Assembly (NCBI RefSeq): GCF_000759345.1
Contig: NZ_JPZL01000003.1
Coordinates: 372,001-436,000, forward strand
DNA length: 64,000 nucleotides
Direction of reading: 5' to 3'
Source: Litchfieldella xinjiangensis
Lineage (GTDB): Bacteria; Pseudomonadota; Gammaproteobacteria; Pseudomonadales; Halomonadaceae
Part shown: piece after piece, positions 8,291 to 17,277 of the stretch
How positions within the stretch are numbered: position 1 is the stretch's first letter
How the letters are laid out: every line of letters starts with the position of its first letter
The notes under the pieces: model-generated
Seen by the model: the letters and a program-made list of their open reading frames with translations, nothing else
The model's database searches: none
Told to the model about the DNA's origin: nothing
Position numbers and translations under genes: made by a program

Positions 8291-8893
8291 ATGGAGCTGT
8301 ATCTCAACGCCACCTCGCCTTTCGCCCGTGTCGTGCGGGTCGTCGCCCTGGAAAAGGGGCTGGAGACGACGCTTTCCTTATGCTGGTGCGACCCTTGGTC
8401 GGATGACGCCAGCTTATTGAATGCCAATCCGCTCGGGCGTGTGCCGGCGCTGGTCACCGAGGAGGGCCAGGCCCTGAGCGAGTCGCTGTTGATCGCCCAG
8501 TACCTGGATGCGCAGGGCCAGGGACCGGAACTGCTGCCCCGCCAACGGCTGGCCGATGTGCTGGCGATTGCCGGGCTGGGACAGGGGCTGACGGAGGCCG
8601 CGTTCTCGCTGGTAATCGCTCGCAAGCACCAGGGTGCGGAGGCGGATACCAGTGTCTTGGGCCAACGCCGCCAGCGCGCGATCGGCCGGGCACTGGCAGC
8701 GCTGGGCGATCAGGTCGACAGTGGCGCCTTGTCGAATCGCCTCGACCTGGGGGGCATCGTCGTCGCCGTGGCCCTCGACTACCTGTTGTTGCGGCTACCT
8801 GAAGTCGACTGGACGCGGGACTTCCCCGAACTTGCCGCCTGGCATCGGGCCTACACCCAGCAGCAGAGCTTTGTGTCCACCCGCTTCGCCTGA
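8291..8893 (+). CDS. glutathione S-transferase family protein
   Basis: A 200-residue cytoplasmic protein. It has the thioredoxin-like N-terminal domain of GSTs: MELYLNATSPFARVVRV carries the SPF/S start that aligns with the catalytic Ser/Cys turn, NPLGRVPALV holds the cis-proline, and LSESLLIAQYLD is the glutathione-contacting loop. A helical C-terminal domain follows. The substrate is not predictable. It is coupled to the MFS gene, overlapping its ribosome site region. Confidence 0.88.
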   Translation: MELYLNATSPFARVVRVVALEKGLETTLSLCWCDPWSDDASLLNANPLGRVPALVTEEGQALSESLLIAQYLDAQGQGPELLPRQRLADVLAIAGLGQGLTEAAFSLVIARKHQGAEADTSVLGQRRQRAIGRALAALGDQVDSGALSNRLDLGGIVVAVALDYLLLRLPEVDWTRDFPELAAWHRAYTQQQSFVSTRFA

Positions 8894-8936
8894 GCCTTCG
8901 AGGCACGGTTTCGCTGTGGCGGCGCGATGCCCGTAG

Positions 8937-9845
8937 TCAAGTTGGGGTGGCTTGCAACGCGGTGCGCTTCATGCCCGCCTGGCCGTGCCAGTAGCCATCG
9001 CACCCGACCTCAGTCAGCGCCAAGGGGTCGCGCTCGGCCAACTCGCCACGCCGGGCGCGATCGAAGGCGGCCACCACCTCGCTCATGCCTTCGGCGCGTG
9101 GGCTCAAGCGTGCCGCAGCAACGCCCATGCGCTGCATCTCAGGCACCTCATGGCGCAGGTCCTGACAGGCGCCTGACAGCGTCTGGATGCCGTTGAGGGT
9201 GAACACCTCATCGGGCGCGTCCTGGGCACACAGCGGCAGGCCTTCCGGATACTGCTGGCAGACGAACTGGCAGCGGTCCTTGGGCAGGCCATGGCGGCGT
9301 GCCGTGAAGCAGCGTGCCGACCAGGCCAGGGGCAGATGGCCATAGGCGAAGACTTCACAAGGCGCGTCGAGCCCCGCGGCGTCCCGTGCGGTTAGCAGGT
9401 TCGCCAAGGCGTCTCGCGCCATCTCCACCGGCATGACCCAGCGCTGCATGCCGGCCTTGGCCATGACGCCGAGTGCGGCGGCGTTGTACAGGTTGATGGC
9501 CGGGCCGGCAACGAAGGGAACGCCGGCGTCGGCGAGCAGGCGGACGGCACTATGATCGTTGGCCTCCACCATGAAGTCGCCGTTGTCGCATACCTTGCGC
9601 AGCCCGCGCAGATCGGCTTCCGATTCGATCAGGGTCTGGCTCGACAGCACCACGCGCTTGCCCCGCTCGGTCAATGAGCGGGCGATGTCGCGCCAGTCGT
9701 CGAGTTTCATGTCGCGCCGACGCGAGCATACCGTCTCGCCGAGGTAGACGGTCTCGATCGGCCATTCGCCGGCTTGGGCATAGAAATCGGCGTAGCGGTC
9801 ACGCGTCCAGTAGAACGCGACCGGCCCCAGGGTCAATTCAAGCAT
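8937..9845 (-). CDS. ubiV: anaerobic ubiquinone hydroxylation protein UbiV (U32 peptidase fold)
   Basis: A 302-residue U32-family iron-sulfur protein. With UbiU it hydroxylates ubiquinone precursors without oxygen, using prephenate as oxygen donor. The four cluster cysteines of E. coli UbiV are matched here at C40, C179, C192 and C196. The open frame continues upstream inside ubiU, but the ATG at 9843-9845 lies 8 bp after the ubiU stop and gives the family length, so I start there. It is the second gene of the ubiUV operon. Confidence 0.95.
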   Translation of the reverse strand: MLELTLGPVAFYWTRDRYADFYAQAGEWPIETVYLGETVCSRRRDMKLDDWRDIARSLTERGKRVVLSSQTLIESEADLRGLRKVCDNGDFMVEANDHSAVRLLADAGVPFVAGPAINLYNAAALGVMAKAGMQRWVMPVEMARDALANLLTARDAAGLDAPCEVFAYGHLPLAWSARCFTARRHGLPKDRCQFVCQQYPEGLPLCAQDAPDEVFTLNGIQTLSGACQDLRHEVPEMQRMGVAAARLSPRAEGMSEVVAAFDRARRGELAERDPLALTEVGCDGYWHGQAGMKRTALQATPT

Positions 9846-9853
9846 GGTGGCTC

Positions 9854-10849
9854 CTATTTCCAACGACGCTCGTAGGCGCCAAGCGTGGTGGTGGCCCCCT
9901 CGGAGAGCTCGCTGAGGTTCGCCTGCCAGGCGGGTTCGGGGTGGAAGCGCTCGGGCGCCTTTTCCAGGCGATCCAGGGCCTGGCGCCAGATACCGGCCAC
10001 CGTGGCCACATAGGCCGGGCTGCGCTGACGTCCCTCGATTTTCACCGCGCTGATGCCCAGCGCATGCAGCTCCGGCAGCAGATCCAGGGTATTGAGACTG
10101 GTGGGTTCCTCGATGGCGTGGTAGGTCTCGCCGTCGACCTCGAAGCGCCCCTTGCATAGCGTTGGGTACCCGGCGCGCTCGCCCTCGGCGTAGCGATCGA
10201 TCAACACGCCGCCCAGGCGCGACTCGAGCCCCTCCGGCGTGGTTTCCCAGCGCACGTGCGACGCGGGTGAGCAGACGCCGCGCGTGTTCGGCGATTCGCC
10301 GGTCAGGTAGGAAGAAAGATAACACCGGCCTTCGGCCATGATGCACAGGCTGCCGAAGGCGAAGACTTCGAGTTCGACCGGGCTCTGGCGTGCCAGGTCA
10401 CGAACCTGGGTCATCGACAGGACTCGCGGCAGCACGGCGCGCTTGATGGCGAAGCGATCGTGATAGAAGCGCAGCGCCTCATGACTGGTGGCCGACCCCT
10501 GCACCGACAAATGGCGGGGCAGGTCGGGATAGCGCGTGGCGGCATAGTCGAGCAAGCCCGTGTCGGCGAGGATCAATGCATCCACGCCGAGGGCCGCGGC
10601 ATCGTCGACCGCCTGGGTCCATTGCGCCCAGCCCTCGGGCTGCGGATAGGTATTGATGGCGCAGAATACCCGCCGCCCCCGGGCGTGCGCATAGGCGATA
10701 CCCTCACGGGCACGGTGGTCGGTAAAGTTGAGGCCCGCGAACTGGCGGGCATTGGTGGCATTCTGGAAGCCGAAGTAGACCGCATCGGCGCCTTCATCCA
10801 CGGCGCGTTTCAGGGCGGGCAGGTTGCCTGCCGGGCACACCAGTTCCAT
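9854..10849 (-). CDS. ubiU: anaerobic ubiquinone hydroxylation protein UbiU (U32 peptidase fold)
   Basis: A 331-residue partner of UbiV, the same length as E. coli UbiU. The 4Fe-4S ligands fall at C169, C176, C193 and C232, the positions known in E. coli. The frame opens five codons earlier at 10864, but the ATG at 10849 is preceded by GGAGAACGTC and starts MELVCPAGNLPALK, like the family. An FNR box 55 bp upstream would give a short leader that fits this start. UbiT is encoded separately at 3095. Confidence 0.95.
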   Translation of the reverse strand: MELVCPAGNLPALKRAVDEGADAVYFGFQNATNARQFAGLNFTDHRAREGIAYAHARGRRVFCAINTYPQPEGWAQWTQAVDDAAALGVDALILADTGLLDYAATRYPDLPRHLSVQGSATSHEALRFYHDRFAIKRAVLPRVLSMTQVRDLARQSPVELEVFAFGSLCIMAEGRCYLSSYLTGESPNTRGVCSPASHVRWETTPEGLESRLGGVLIDRYAEGERAGYPTLCKGRFEVDGETYHAIEEPTSLNTLDLLPELHALGISAVKIEGRQRSPAYVATVAGIWRQALDRLEKAPERFHPEPAWQANLSELSEGATTTLGAYERRWK

Positions 10850-10904
10850 GACGTTCTCCGACAATGAGACGCCACGATACTAAGTGAACCGCTCAAGTTA
10901 ACCT

Positions 10905-10918
10905 TTGATATCGATCAT
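10905..10918 (-). promoter_or_regulatory. FNR/DNR box upstream of ubiUV
   Basis: TTGATATCGATCAT matches TTGAT-N4-ATCAA at 9 of 10 positions. With its centre at 10911.5, a class II promoter would start at about 10870, roughly 20 bases before the ubiU ATG at 10849, leaving just enough room for the GGAGA ribosome site. E. coli ubiUV is activated by FNR, so the site is well supported by position and by knowledge of the family. Confidence 0.75.
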
Positions 10919-10967
10919 ACGAAACGTCATATAACGTGCGCATGTATCCTTTCATTTTAAGGATTGA

Positions 10968-11468
10968 TTACTGCCCTTCGAGCATGCCCATGTGTTTACG
11001 CAACGTTTCATGAGTGATCTTTAAATGGTTGGCGAACTCCGTTGCCTGGGTGTTTTCCGGTCGATTCTCCTTGAGCAACGCGAGCAGTTGTTCGTGAACT
11101 TCCTGTTGGTGTTCCAGCATCGCTTGATCGAATGCATCGCCTTCAAGCCCTTCCAGACGTGACACCGCGTCTGCCCACGGGGCTTTGCCATGGTCCGAGG
11201 CTGAGCCGTGATCCTGGGTGTCGCTGCCCATCAGCCACTCCTCGAGTATCCGATGATCCTCGCCGAAGGTTGAGGATAACTCGCTGATCTCGGAGGAGTT
11301 TCCCCGCTCATCGGCAAGCGTGGCCAGCGCTTGCTGGTGATGGTGAAACGCCTGAAGGCGAGTACGCAGCTCTGCTTCCGAGTGCGGCTCGGCATGGGCC
11401 AGCGATACCGTGCCCGATCCCGTTAACATGACGAGCATCAAGACAGCATATCTAAGTCGCTGTTGCAT
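10968..11468 (-). CDS. secreted His-rich helical protein, DUF4142-like
   Basis: A 166-residue exported protein. A signal peptide ends near SLAHA (about residue 26). The mature part is helical and rich in histidine and glutamate, with HHHQQALATLAD early and FDQAMLEHQQEVHEQLL then HLKITHETLRKHMGML at the end. That order of motifs resembles DUF4142, a ferritin-like periplasmic family of unknown role; the match is from memory and moderate. AGGAGATAACTT precedes the ATG. It lies back-to-back with napE and ahead of ubiU, whose FNR box is just beyond its stop. Confidence 0.6.
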   Translation of the reverse strand: MQQRLRYAVLMLVMLTGSGTVSLAHAEPHSEAELRTRLQAFHHHQQALATLADERGNSSEISELSSTFGEDHRILEEWLMGSDTQDHGSASDHGKAPWADAVSRLEGLEGDAFDQAMLEHQQEVHEQLLALLKENRPENTQATEFANHLKITHETLRKHMGMLEGQ

Positions 11469-11550
11469 AAGTTATCTCCTGTCAGGTCGAATAATAAGTT
11501 CGCAGCACAAAAGCCACTCAGCCCTTTATCCCATTTGCTTCATGAGTCAT

Positions 11551-11567
11551 TACTTCCTACGGTAGTA
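11551..11567 (+). promoter_or_regulatory. possible NarL/NarP site upstream of napE
   Basis: TACTTCCTACGGTAGTA is an interrupted dyad made of two NarL-like heptamers facing each other with a 3-base spacer instead of the usual 2. Twelve of 17 positions are symmetric. It lies 30 bp before napE, which is very close for an activator, so it could equally repress. I saw no FNR box in this spacer. The call is weak. Confidence 0.3.
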
Positions 11568-11596
11568 CAAGGTATCGCGTTGCGATGGGTTTAAGC

Positions 11597-11758
11597 ATGG
11601 ATAAGACGATAGATAAAACAGAGAAGAAGCGCGAACTGACCGTGTTCGTATTCCTGGCAGGTGTTCTGTTCCCGATTCTTTCCGTCCTGGTGGTATCGGG
11701 GTATGGCTTTCTGGTCTGGATCTACCAGATGTTCGCCGGCCCGCCAGGGCCCAGCTAG
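11597..11758 (+). CDS. napE: small membrane protein NapE of the periplasmic nitrate reductase operon
   Basis: A 53-residue protein with a charged start (DKTIDKTEKKREL) and one hydrophobic segment (about residues 15-45) reading FLAGVLFPILSVLVVSGYG, followed by W and GPPGPS. This is the usual NapE pattern. Its function is unknown; it sits in the membrane beside NapF and NapD-A. An in-frame ATG four codons earlier (11585) is an alternative start, and neither has a strong ribosome site. It opens the napEFDABC operon. Confidence 0.88.
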   Translation: MDKTIDKTEKKRELTVFVFLAGVLFPILSVLVVSGYGFLVWIYQMFAGPPGPS

Positions 11759-11774
11759 CTAACCCGTTAGCTAG
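11755..11774 (+). other. 20-bp near-perfect palindrome overlapping the napE stop codon
   Basis: CTAGCTAAC and GTTAGCTAG, separated by CC, form a 9-bp inverted repeat covering the TAG of napE and lying 33 bp before napF. There is no T run, so it is not a classic terminator. It could be an RNA-processing or protective hairpin, or a protein-binding dyad. Confidence 0.45.
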
Positions 11775-11807
11775 ATAGTCGAGAAAAACGAATAAACGAG
11801 GAGAGCC

Positions 11808-12293
11808 ATGGCCGTGGATGCGTCACGGCGTGCCCTGCTTCAAGGCCGGCCCGGCAGGCCGTTGCCTTTGCGCCCTCCCTGGGCTGAAGCCGAGCCGCGC
11901 TTTACGTCACGTTGTACCCGGTGCACAGCCTGTATGGAGGCGTGCGAGACCGGAATCATCGTGCGTGGCGACGGTGGCTTTCCCGAAGTCGATTTCCAGC
12001 GCGGCGAATGCACGTTCTGCCAGGCATGCGTGGACGTGTGCGAGGCCTCGGCATTCCACGATCCCGAACATTCTTCTCCCTGGAGCTATGTTGCCAAACT
12101 CGGTGATCGCTGCCTGGGGCGTGACGGGGTGTATTGCCGGAGCTGCGGCGAGAGCTGTGAGGTCGGCGCCATTCGTTTCTTCTTCAATGCCCATCGGGTC
12201 CCCGAGCCCGAGCTCGATACGACGCTATGCACCGGCTGTGGCGCCTGCGTTGCGGGGTGCCCGACCCAGACCCTCTCGGTGGGCCGTCCATGA
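11808..12293 (+). CDS. napF: ferredoxin-type protein NapF
   Basis: A 161-residue cytoplasmic iron-sulfur protein thought to help mature NapA. Several 4Fe-4S motifs are visible: CTRCTACMEAC, CTFCQACVDVC, a variant region with CRSCGESC, and CTGCGACVAGC near the end. The arginine- and proline-rich N-terminal segment before the first cluster (residues 1-30) is normal for the family. A GGAG ribosome site precedes the ATG. It is followed 57 bp later by napD. Confidence 0.94.
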   Translation: MAVDASRRALLQGRPGRPLPLRPPWAEAEPRFTSRCTRCTACMEACETGIIVRGDGGFPEVDFQRGECTFCQACVDVCEASAFHDPEHSSPWSYVAKLGDRCLGRDGVYCRSCGESCEVGAIRFFFNAHRVPEPELDTTLCTGCGACVAGCPTQTLSVGRP

Positions 12294-12350
12294 CAGCCCG
12301 ATGAGTTCACAAGAATCCAGGGGCCATGAGAACCCCGATGAGGAAACGTC

Positions 12351-12662
12351 ATGAATGACAATATTCATATCTCGAGCCTGGTCGTTCAGGCCCGGCCGGA
12401 GCGTGTCGCAGCGATCGCCGAATACTGCCGGGCTGCGGTCGGCGTCGAGGTACACGTCGCCGACCCCGGCGGCAAGCTGGTCCTGGTCATCGAGGCCGGG
12501 GGGCAACGCGAGACCGTGGATTTCATCGATGCGCTGCAAGGCGAGCCGGGGGTGCTGTCGGCGAGCATGGTGTATCACCACGTAGAGAGCGCCCAGGAAT
12601 TGAACAGGGAACTGAACAGGGAAATGGAGGGGGAGGCGAGCCATGAAGCTGACGCGACGTGA
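12351..12662 (+). CDS. napD: NapA-specific Tat chaperone NapD
   Basis: A 103-residue cytoplasmic chaperone that binds the twin-arginine signal of NapA and delays export until the cofactors are in place. The start [16 protein letters not shown] and the middle [21 protein letters not shown] are typical. A longer acidic tail (residues 83-103) is present. Its last 20 bases overlap the start of napA, so the two are translationally coupled. Confidence 0.93.
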   Translation: MNDNIHISSLVVQARPERVAAIAEYCRAAVGVEVHVADPGGKLVLVIEAGGQRETVDFIDALQGEPGVLSASMVYHHVESAQELNRELNREMEGEASHEADAT

Positions 12663-15138
12663 TTTCATCAAGACATCGGCGGCGAGTACCGCCGCGGCCG
12701 CCGCTGGGGTGAGCCTGCCGGGCCAGGCGCAGAACCTGGTGACCGATTCAGAATACACGCAGCTCAAGTGGGCCAAGGCGCCCTGCCGTTTCTGCGGGGT
12801 GGGCTGTGGCGTCAACGTGGCGACCCGCGACAATCAGGTGGTGGCGACCCACGCCGACATCAACGCGCCCGTGAATCGGGGCGTCAACTGCATCAAGGGC
12901 TATTTCCTGTCCAAGATCATGTATGGCCAGGACCGCCTCACCCAGCCGCTGCTGCGCAAGACCAATGGCGAATACGACAAGGATGGCGAGTTTACGCCGG
13001 TGAGCTGGGATGAAGCCTTCGATGTCATGGCCGACAAATACAAGGCGGCCCTGCGTGAGAAGGGGCCCGAGGCCGTCGGCATGTTCGGCTCCGGGCAGTG
13101 GACGGTATGGGAGGGCTACGCCGCCAACAAGCTGATGAAGGCAGGCTTCCGCTCTAACCACATCGACCCCAACGCGCGCCACTGCATGGCGTCGGCCGTG
13201 TTCGGCTTCATGCGTACCTTCGGTATCGACGAGCCGATGGGGTGCTATGACGATATCGAAGCGGCGGATGCCTTCGTGCTATGGGGCTCCAACATGGCCG
13301 AGATGCACCCCATCCTGTGGACGCGGGTCACCGACCGCCGTCTCTCGTCGCCGCACGTCAAGGTGGCGGTGCTCTCGACCTACGAGCATCGTTCCTTCGA
13401 ACTCGCCGACATGCCGATCGTCTTTACCCCCCAGGCCGATCTGGCGGTGCTCAATTACATCGCTCGCTACATCATCGAGAACGACCGGGTGAACTGGGAC
13501 TTCGTCAACGAGCACGTGCGCTTCAAGGAAGGCAACGTCGACATTGGCTACGGGCTGCGCCCCGAGCATCGCCTGGAATTGGCGGCCGAGAATGCCAAGG
13601 ATGTCGCCGGTGCACGCGACATCGACTTCGAGCGCTATCGCGAATTCCTGCAGCAGTACGATGCCGACTACGTCAGCGAACTCTCCGGCGTGCCCAAGCG
13701 TCAGCTCGACGAACTGGCCGAGCTCTACGCCGACCCCGATACCCGCGTGATGTCGTTCTGGACCATGGGCTTCAACCAGCATACCCGTGGCGTCTGGGCC
13801 AACAACATGGTCTACAACATCCACTTGTTGACCGGGAAGATTTCCACCCCGGGCAACAGCCCCTTCTCACTGACCGGTCAGCCTTCGGCCTGCGGTACCG
13901 CCCGTGAGGTGGGCACCTTCGCGCATCGCCTGCCAGCGGACATGGTGGTGACCAACGATTATCACCGCGCCTTTGCCGAGAAGACCTGGAAAGTGCCGCA
14001 AGGCACCATCCAGAAGTTGCCCGGGGCGCACGCCGTGCTGCAGAACCGCATGCTCAAGGACGGCGACATCAACGTCTATTGGGTCCAGTGCAACAACAAC
14101 GTCCAGGCGGCGGCGAACCTGGTCGAGGAGACCTACCCGGGCTACCGCAACCCGGATAACTTCATCATCGTCTCCGACGCCTACCCCACCGCGACCACTG
14201 AACTCGCCGACCTGATCCTGCCGGCGGCCATGTGGGTCGAGAAGGAGGGCGCCTACGGCAACGCCGAGCGGCGTACCCAGTTCTGGCACCAGATGGTCAC
14301 CGCACCCGGCGAGGCGCGTTCCGACCTGTGGCAGATGATGGAGTTCTCCAAGCGTTTCCAGATCGAGGAGGTGTGGCCGCAGGAACTGCTCGATGCCAAC
14401 CCGGAGTATCAGGGCAAGTCCCTCTACGACGTGCTGTTCCGCAACGGCCAGGTCGATGCCTTCGATCTCGAGGAGCGCGATCCAGAATTTCCCAACGACG
14501 AGGCCGAGCACTTCGGTTTCTACGTCCAGAAGGGACTTTTCGAGGAGTACGCCCAGTTCACCCGCGGCCATGGCCACGATCTCGCCCCGTTCGATGTCTA
14601 CCACGAGGTACGCGGCCTGCGCTGGCCGGTCATCGACGGCGAGGAAACCCGCTGGCGCTACAACGGGGAGTACGACTCGTACGTGGAGGAGGGGCGCGAT
14701 TTCCAGTTCTACGGCCACACCGACGGCCGAGCGGTAATCTTCGCCGTGCCCTACGAGCCACCGGCTGAATCGCCGGATGATGAATACCCGCTGTGGCTGG
14801 TGACCGGTCGCGTGCTCGAGCATTGGCACTCCGGTTCGATGACGCGACGGGTGCCCGAACTGCACCGCGCCTTTCCTCAGGCCGTGGTCTACATGCATCC
14901 CGATGATGCGCGGAACCTGGGAGTACGACGCGGGAGCGAGGTGCGCGTGATCAGTCGTCGTGGTGAGATGAACAGCCGCATCGAGACGCGGGGCCGCAAC
15001 CGCATGCCGCGGGGGGTCATCTTCGTGCCGTGGTTCGACGCCAGCCAATTGATCAACAAGGTGACGTTGGACGCCACTGATCCCATCTCCAAGCAGACGG
15101 ACTTCAAGAAGTGCGCCTGTAGGATCGAACGGGTCTAG
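12643..15138 (+). CDS. napA: periplasmic nitrate reductase catalytic subunit NapA
   Basis: An 831-residue bis-MGD molybdoenzyme that reduces nitrate to nitrite in the periplasm. It has a twin-arginine signal (TRRDFIK, then [10 protein letters not shown]), a 4Fe-4S site with C48, C51, C55 and C83, and the molybdenum ligand C181 in [12 protein letters not shown]. Length and domain order are normal. The start overlaps napD and has GGGAGGCGAGCC upstream. NapC feeds electrons from quinol through NapB. Confidence 0.98.
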   Translation: MKLTRRDFIKTSAASTAAAAAGVSLPGQAQNLVTDSEYTQLKWAKAPCRFCGVGCGVNVATRDNQVVATHADINAPVNRGVNCIKGYFLSKIMYGQDRLTQPLLRKTNGEYDKDGEFTPVSWDEAFDVMADKYKAALREKGPEAVGMFGSGQWTVWEGYAANKLMKAGFRSNHIDPNARHCMASAVFGFMRTFGIDEPMGCYDDIEAADAFVLWGSNMAEMHPILWTRVTDRRLSSPHVKVAVLSTYEHRSFELADMPIVFTPQADLAVLNYIARYIIENDRVNWDFVNEHVRFKEGNVDIGYGLRPEHRLELAAENAKDVAGARDIDFERYREFLQQYDADYVSELSGVPKRQLDELAELYADPDTRVMSFWTMGFNQHTRGVWANNMVYNIHLLTGKISTPGNSPFSLTGQPSACGTAREVGTFAHRLPADMVVTNDYHRAFAEKTWKVPQGTIQKLPGAHAVLQNRMLKDGDINVYWVQCNNNVQAAANLVEETYPGYRNPDNFIIVSDAYPTATTELADLILPAAMWVEKEGAYGNAERRTQFWHQMVTAPGEARSDLWQMMEFSKRFQIEEVWPQELLDANPEYQGKSLYDVLFRNGQVDAFDLEERDPEFPNDEAEHFGFYVQKGLFEEYAQFTRGHGHDLAPFDVYHEVRGLRWPVIDGEETRWRYNGEYDSYVEEGRDFQFYGHTDGRAVIFAVPYEPPAESPDDEYPLWLVTGRVLEHWHSGSMTRRVPELHRAFPQAVVYMHPDDARNLGVRRGSEVRVISRRGEMNSRIETRGRNRMPRGVIFVPWFDASQLINKVTLDATDPISKQTDFKKCACRIERV

Positions 15139-15149
15139 GGAGAACAATC

Positions 15150-15608
15150 ATGCGACTGATCTATACGGGCATCGCCATCTTGCTGGTCAGCGTGGCCGTC
15201 TTTGCCGCCGAAGGCGACCACGATTCGTTGCGCGGCAACGTCCCGCTGCTCGAGGAACGCACCCCCGAACCGCTGTATGAGGTCGAAAACAATGACCTGC
15301 GGCGCATTAGGGCCTACCCCATGCAACCGCCCACCATCCCGCACAAGATCGACAACTATCAAGTCGATCTCAATGCCAACCGCTGCATGACCTGTCATAG
15401 CCGTCGGCGGGTCGCGGAGAGCCAGGCACCGATGGTCAGCGTCACGCACTACATGGATCGCGACGGCAACTTCCTGGCCGAGCTCTCGCCGCGGCGTTAT
15501 TTCTGCAGCCAATGTCACGTCCCGCAGACCACCGCTCCCACGCAGGTCGGCAACACGTTCCAGGACATTGACGAGATCATCCGCGAACAGCGACAACGTG
15601 GACAATAG
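15150..15608 (+). CDS. napB: dihaem cytochrome c subunit NapB
   Basis: A 152-residue periplasmic dihaem cytochrome that passes electrons to NapA. A signal peptide covers about residues 1-20. Two haem motifs are seen, CMTCH (C79, C82, H83) and CSQCH (C119, C122, H123). The conserved [12 protein letters not shown] block, with H65, lies between the N-terminal arm and the first haem. It starts 11 bp after napA with GGGAG at a suitable distance. Confidence 0.95.
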   Translation: MRLIYTGIAILLVSVAVFAAEGDHDSLRGNVPLLEERTPEPLYEVENNDLRRIRAYPMQPPTIPHKIDNYQVDLNANRCMTCHSRRRVAESQAPMVSVTHYMDRDGNFLAELSPRRYFCSQCHVPQTTAPTQVGNTFQDIDEIIREQRQRGQ

Positions 15609-15616
15609 GGGGCGGG

Positions 15617-16219
15617 ATGTTCAAGAAAGCGATCCGCATCATCAAGGATTTCTGGGCCACCTTCAGTACGCCCAGCAAATATTTCAGCCTGGGCTTCCTC
15701 ACGGTGGGCGGCTTTATCGGCGGGGTGCTGTTCTGGGGCGGTTTCAATACCGCCCTGGAGGCCACCAATACCGAGACCTTCTGCATCAGCTGCCACGAAA
15801 TGCGCGACAACGTGTATCAGGAGATTCAGCCGACCATTCACTTCACCAATCGCTCAGGGGTGCGCGCCACCTGTCCGGACTGTCACGTCCCGCATGACTG
15901 GACCGACAAGATCGCCCGTAAGATGCAGGCCTCCAAGGAGGTCTGGGGCACCATTTTCGGCACCATCAATACCCGGGAGAAATTCTTCGAACACCGACTC
16001 GAAATGGCCACCCGGGAGTGGCGACGCTTCGAGGCCAACGACTCGCTGGAGTGCAGGAATTGTCACGACGAAGGCGCCATGGATTTCACCCGCCAGAGCG
16101 CGCGGGCGGCAGCAGCGCATGAACGCGGGCTGATCGAAGGTGACGCAACCTGCATCACCTGTCACAAGGGGATTGCCCACGAACTGCCTGACATGGCCGG
16201 TGTCGAGGGCTGGCACTGA
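15617..16219 (+). CDS. napC: tetrahaem quinol dehydrogenase NapC
   Basis: A 200-residue NapC/NirT-type membrane cytochrome that oxidises quinol and reduces NapB. One transmembrane segment (about residues 23-44) anchors four haem motifs: CISCH at 56-60, CPDCH at 86-90, CRNCH at 146-150 and CITCH at 179-183. The spacing fits the family. The gene begins 8 bp after napB. The operon has no napGH, so electron supply here would be by NapC alone. Confidence 0.96.
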   Translation: MFKKAIRIIKDFWATFSTPSKYFSLGFLTVGGFIGGVLFWGGFNTALEATNTETFCISCHEMRDNVYQEIQPTIHFTNRSGVRATCPDCHVPHDWTDKIARKMQASKEVWGTIFGTINTREKFFEHRLEMATREWRRFEANDSLECRNCHDEGAMDFTRQSARAAAAHERGLIEGDATCITCHKGIAHELPDMAGVEGWH

Positions 16220-16257
16220 TTCGCTCAACGGACGGCATGTGAATGGAGGAGAAGGTC

Positions 16258-16614
16258 ATGGACTACCGAATACTCGCCAAGGGCGGCTTGCTGGCCCTGA
16301 CCCTTGCATTGTCACAGGGCTCCCTGGCGCAGGAAGGGACCCAGCAGAACGGGCCGGCGGAGGCCAATCCAACGCCCAGCCCCGACCGCCAGGGTACGGC
16401 GGTGATTGACGCCGAGGATCCCGCCACGCCCGATGAGAATGGCCCCGATCAGACAGAGTCGTCCTCAGGCAACTCGGGCTCGGATGCCCCCGATACGGAG
16501 TTCAAGAGTCCCGACGATACGTCTCAGCCGATTCGCCCCGGCCAGCTCGAGCAAGGGGAACAGGTCGAACCGGTGGAGGATGACGAGACGCAGGGCAGCT
16601 CACCGGCAAGCTAG
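16258..16614 (+). CDS. secreted acidic low-complexity protein at the end of the nap operon
   Basis: I do not recognise this protein. It is 118 residues long. A signal peptide (about residues 1-25, ending LSQGSLAQ) is followed by a mature part made largely of Asp, Glu, Pro, Ser, Gly, Thr and Gln, with no cysteine and no predicted fold. The ATG at 16258 is preceded by GGAGGAG; an earlier in-frame ATG at 16243 lies within that site. It follows napC by 38 bp, so it is probably co-transcribed. Its stop directly abuts the end of the convergent HPP gene. Confidence 0.65.
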   Translation: MDYRILAKGGLLALTLALSQGSLAQEGTQQNGPAEANPTPSPDRQGTAVIDAEDPATPDENGPDQTESSSGNSGSDAPDTEFKSPDDTSQPIRPGQLEQGEQVEPVEDDETQGSSPAS

Positions 16615-17151
16615 TCACCACCAGTGCTGGGGGTAGCGGCGGTGACGGGCGAGATTGTTGATCATTACCGCTACGCTCAGCATCAGCAGGCAGCCGGCAC
16701 CGACCGGCATCAGGGCATAGCTCCAGCCCAGCGAATGGAGTTCATTCGAGCCGATGACCGCGATCAATGCCGTCGCACCTCCCGGGGGATGCAGTGTATG
16801 GGTGAATTGCATTACCAGGATGGCGGTGGAGACGGCTGCCGCGGCCGCTAGCCAGTTGTCGCCCAGCAGGTGCCAACTGAGCACGCCTACCAGGGCCGAC
16901 AGGACATTGCCACCGAGCACGTTGCGTGGCTGAGCGAGTGGGCTTTCGGGGGCGGCGTAAAGCAACACTGAGGTTGCCCCGAACGAGCCGATCATCAGCA
17001 GGGCATGCTCGGCCAGCGCCTGGTCACTCAGCCAGCCTACCCCGGCCATCCCCAGGAAAGCACCGAACCACGACCACAGGGCATCACGCCAGCAAGGTGG
17101 CGTGCGCTCGGCGGGCGCTCCTTTCATCTTGCTCAAGTACGTTTTTACCAT
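16615..17151 (-). CDS. HPP-family integral membrane protein (possible nitrite/anion channel)
   Basis: A 178-residue protein with four hydrophobic segments and the family signature THTLHPPGGATALIAVIG. HPP proteins of cyanobacteria and chloroplasts are nitrite transporters; the substrate of bacterial members elsewhere is mostly untested. Its place beside nap and norR suggests handling of nitrite or a related anion, by inference only. The frame opens at a TTG (17172), but the ATG at 17151 is the more likely start. It converges on the nap operon with no gap. Confidence 0.82.
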   Translation of the reverse strand: MVKTYLSKMKGAPAERTPPCWRDALWSWFGAFLGMAGVGWLSDQALAEHALLMIGSFGATSVLLYAAPESPLAQPRNVLGGNVLSALVGVLSWHLLGDNWLAAAAAVSTAILVMQFTHTLHPPGGATALIAVIGSNELHSLGWSYALMPVGAGCLLMLSVAVMINNLARHRRYPQHWW

Positions 17152-17277
17152 GGCCTGCTCAATTTGCACCAAAGGGAGGCGATTGTGCCAAAAAGGTGCG
17201 CCGGCCTGAAATAACGTTAGGTTATCTCGACTATCGTACCTGCCTATTCGCCACTGGCCGCATTGATTTGTCCTCCC

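Noticed and set aside
9846-10346. Upstream extension of the ubiV frame
   Set aside because: It runs inside ubiU in another frame; the normal UbiV start at 9845 gives the family length and cysteine positions.
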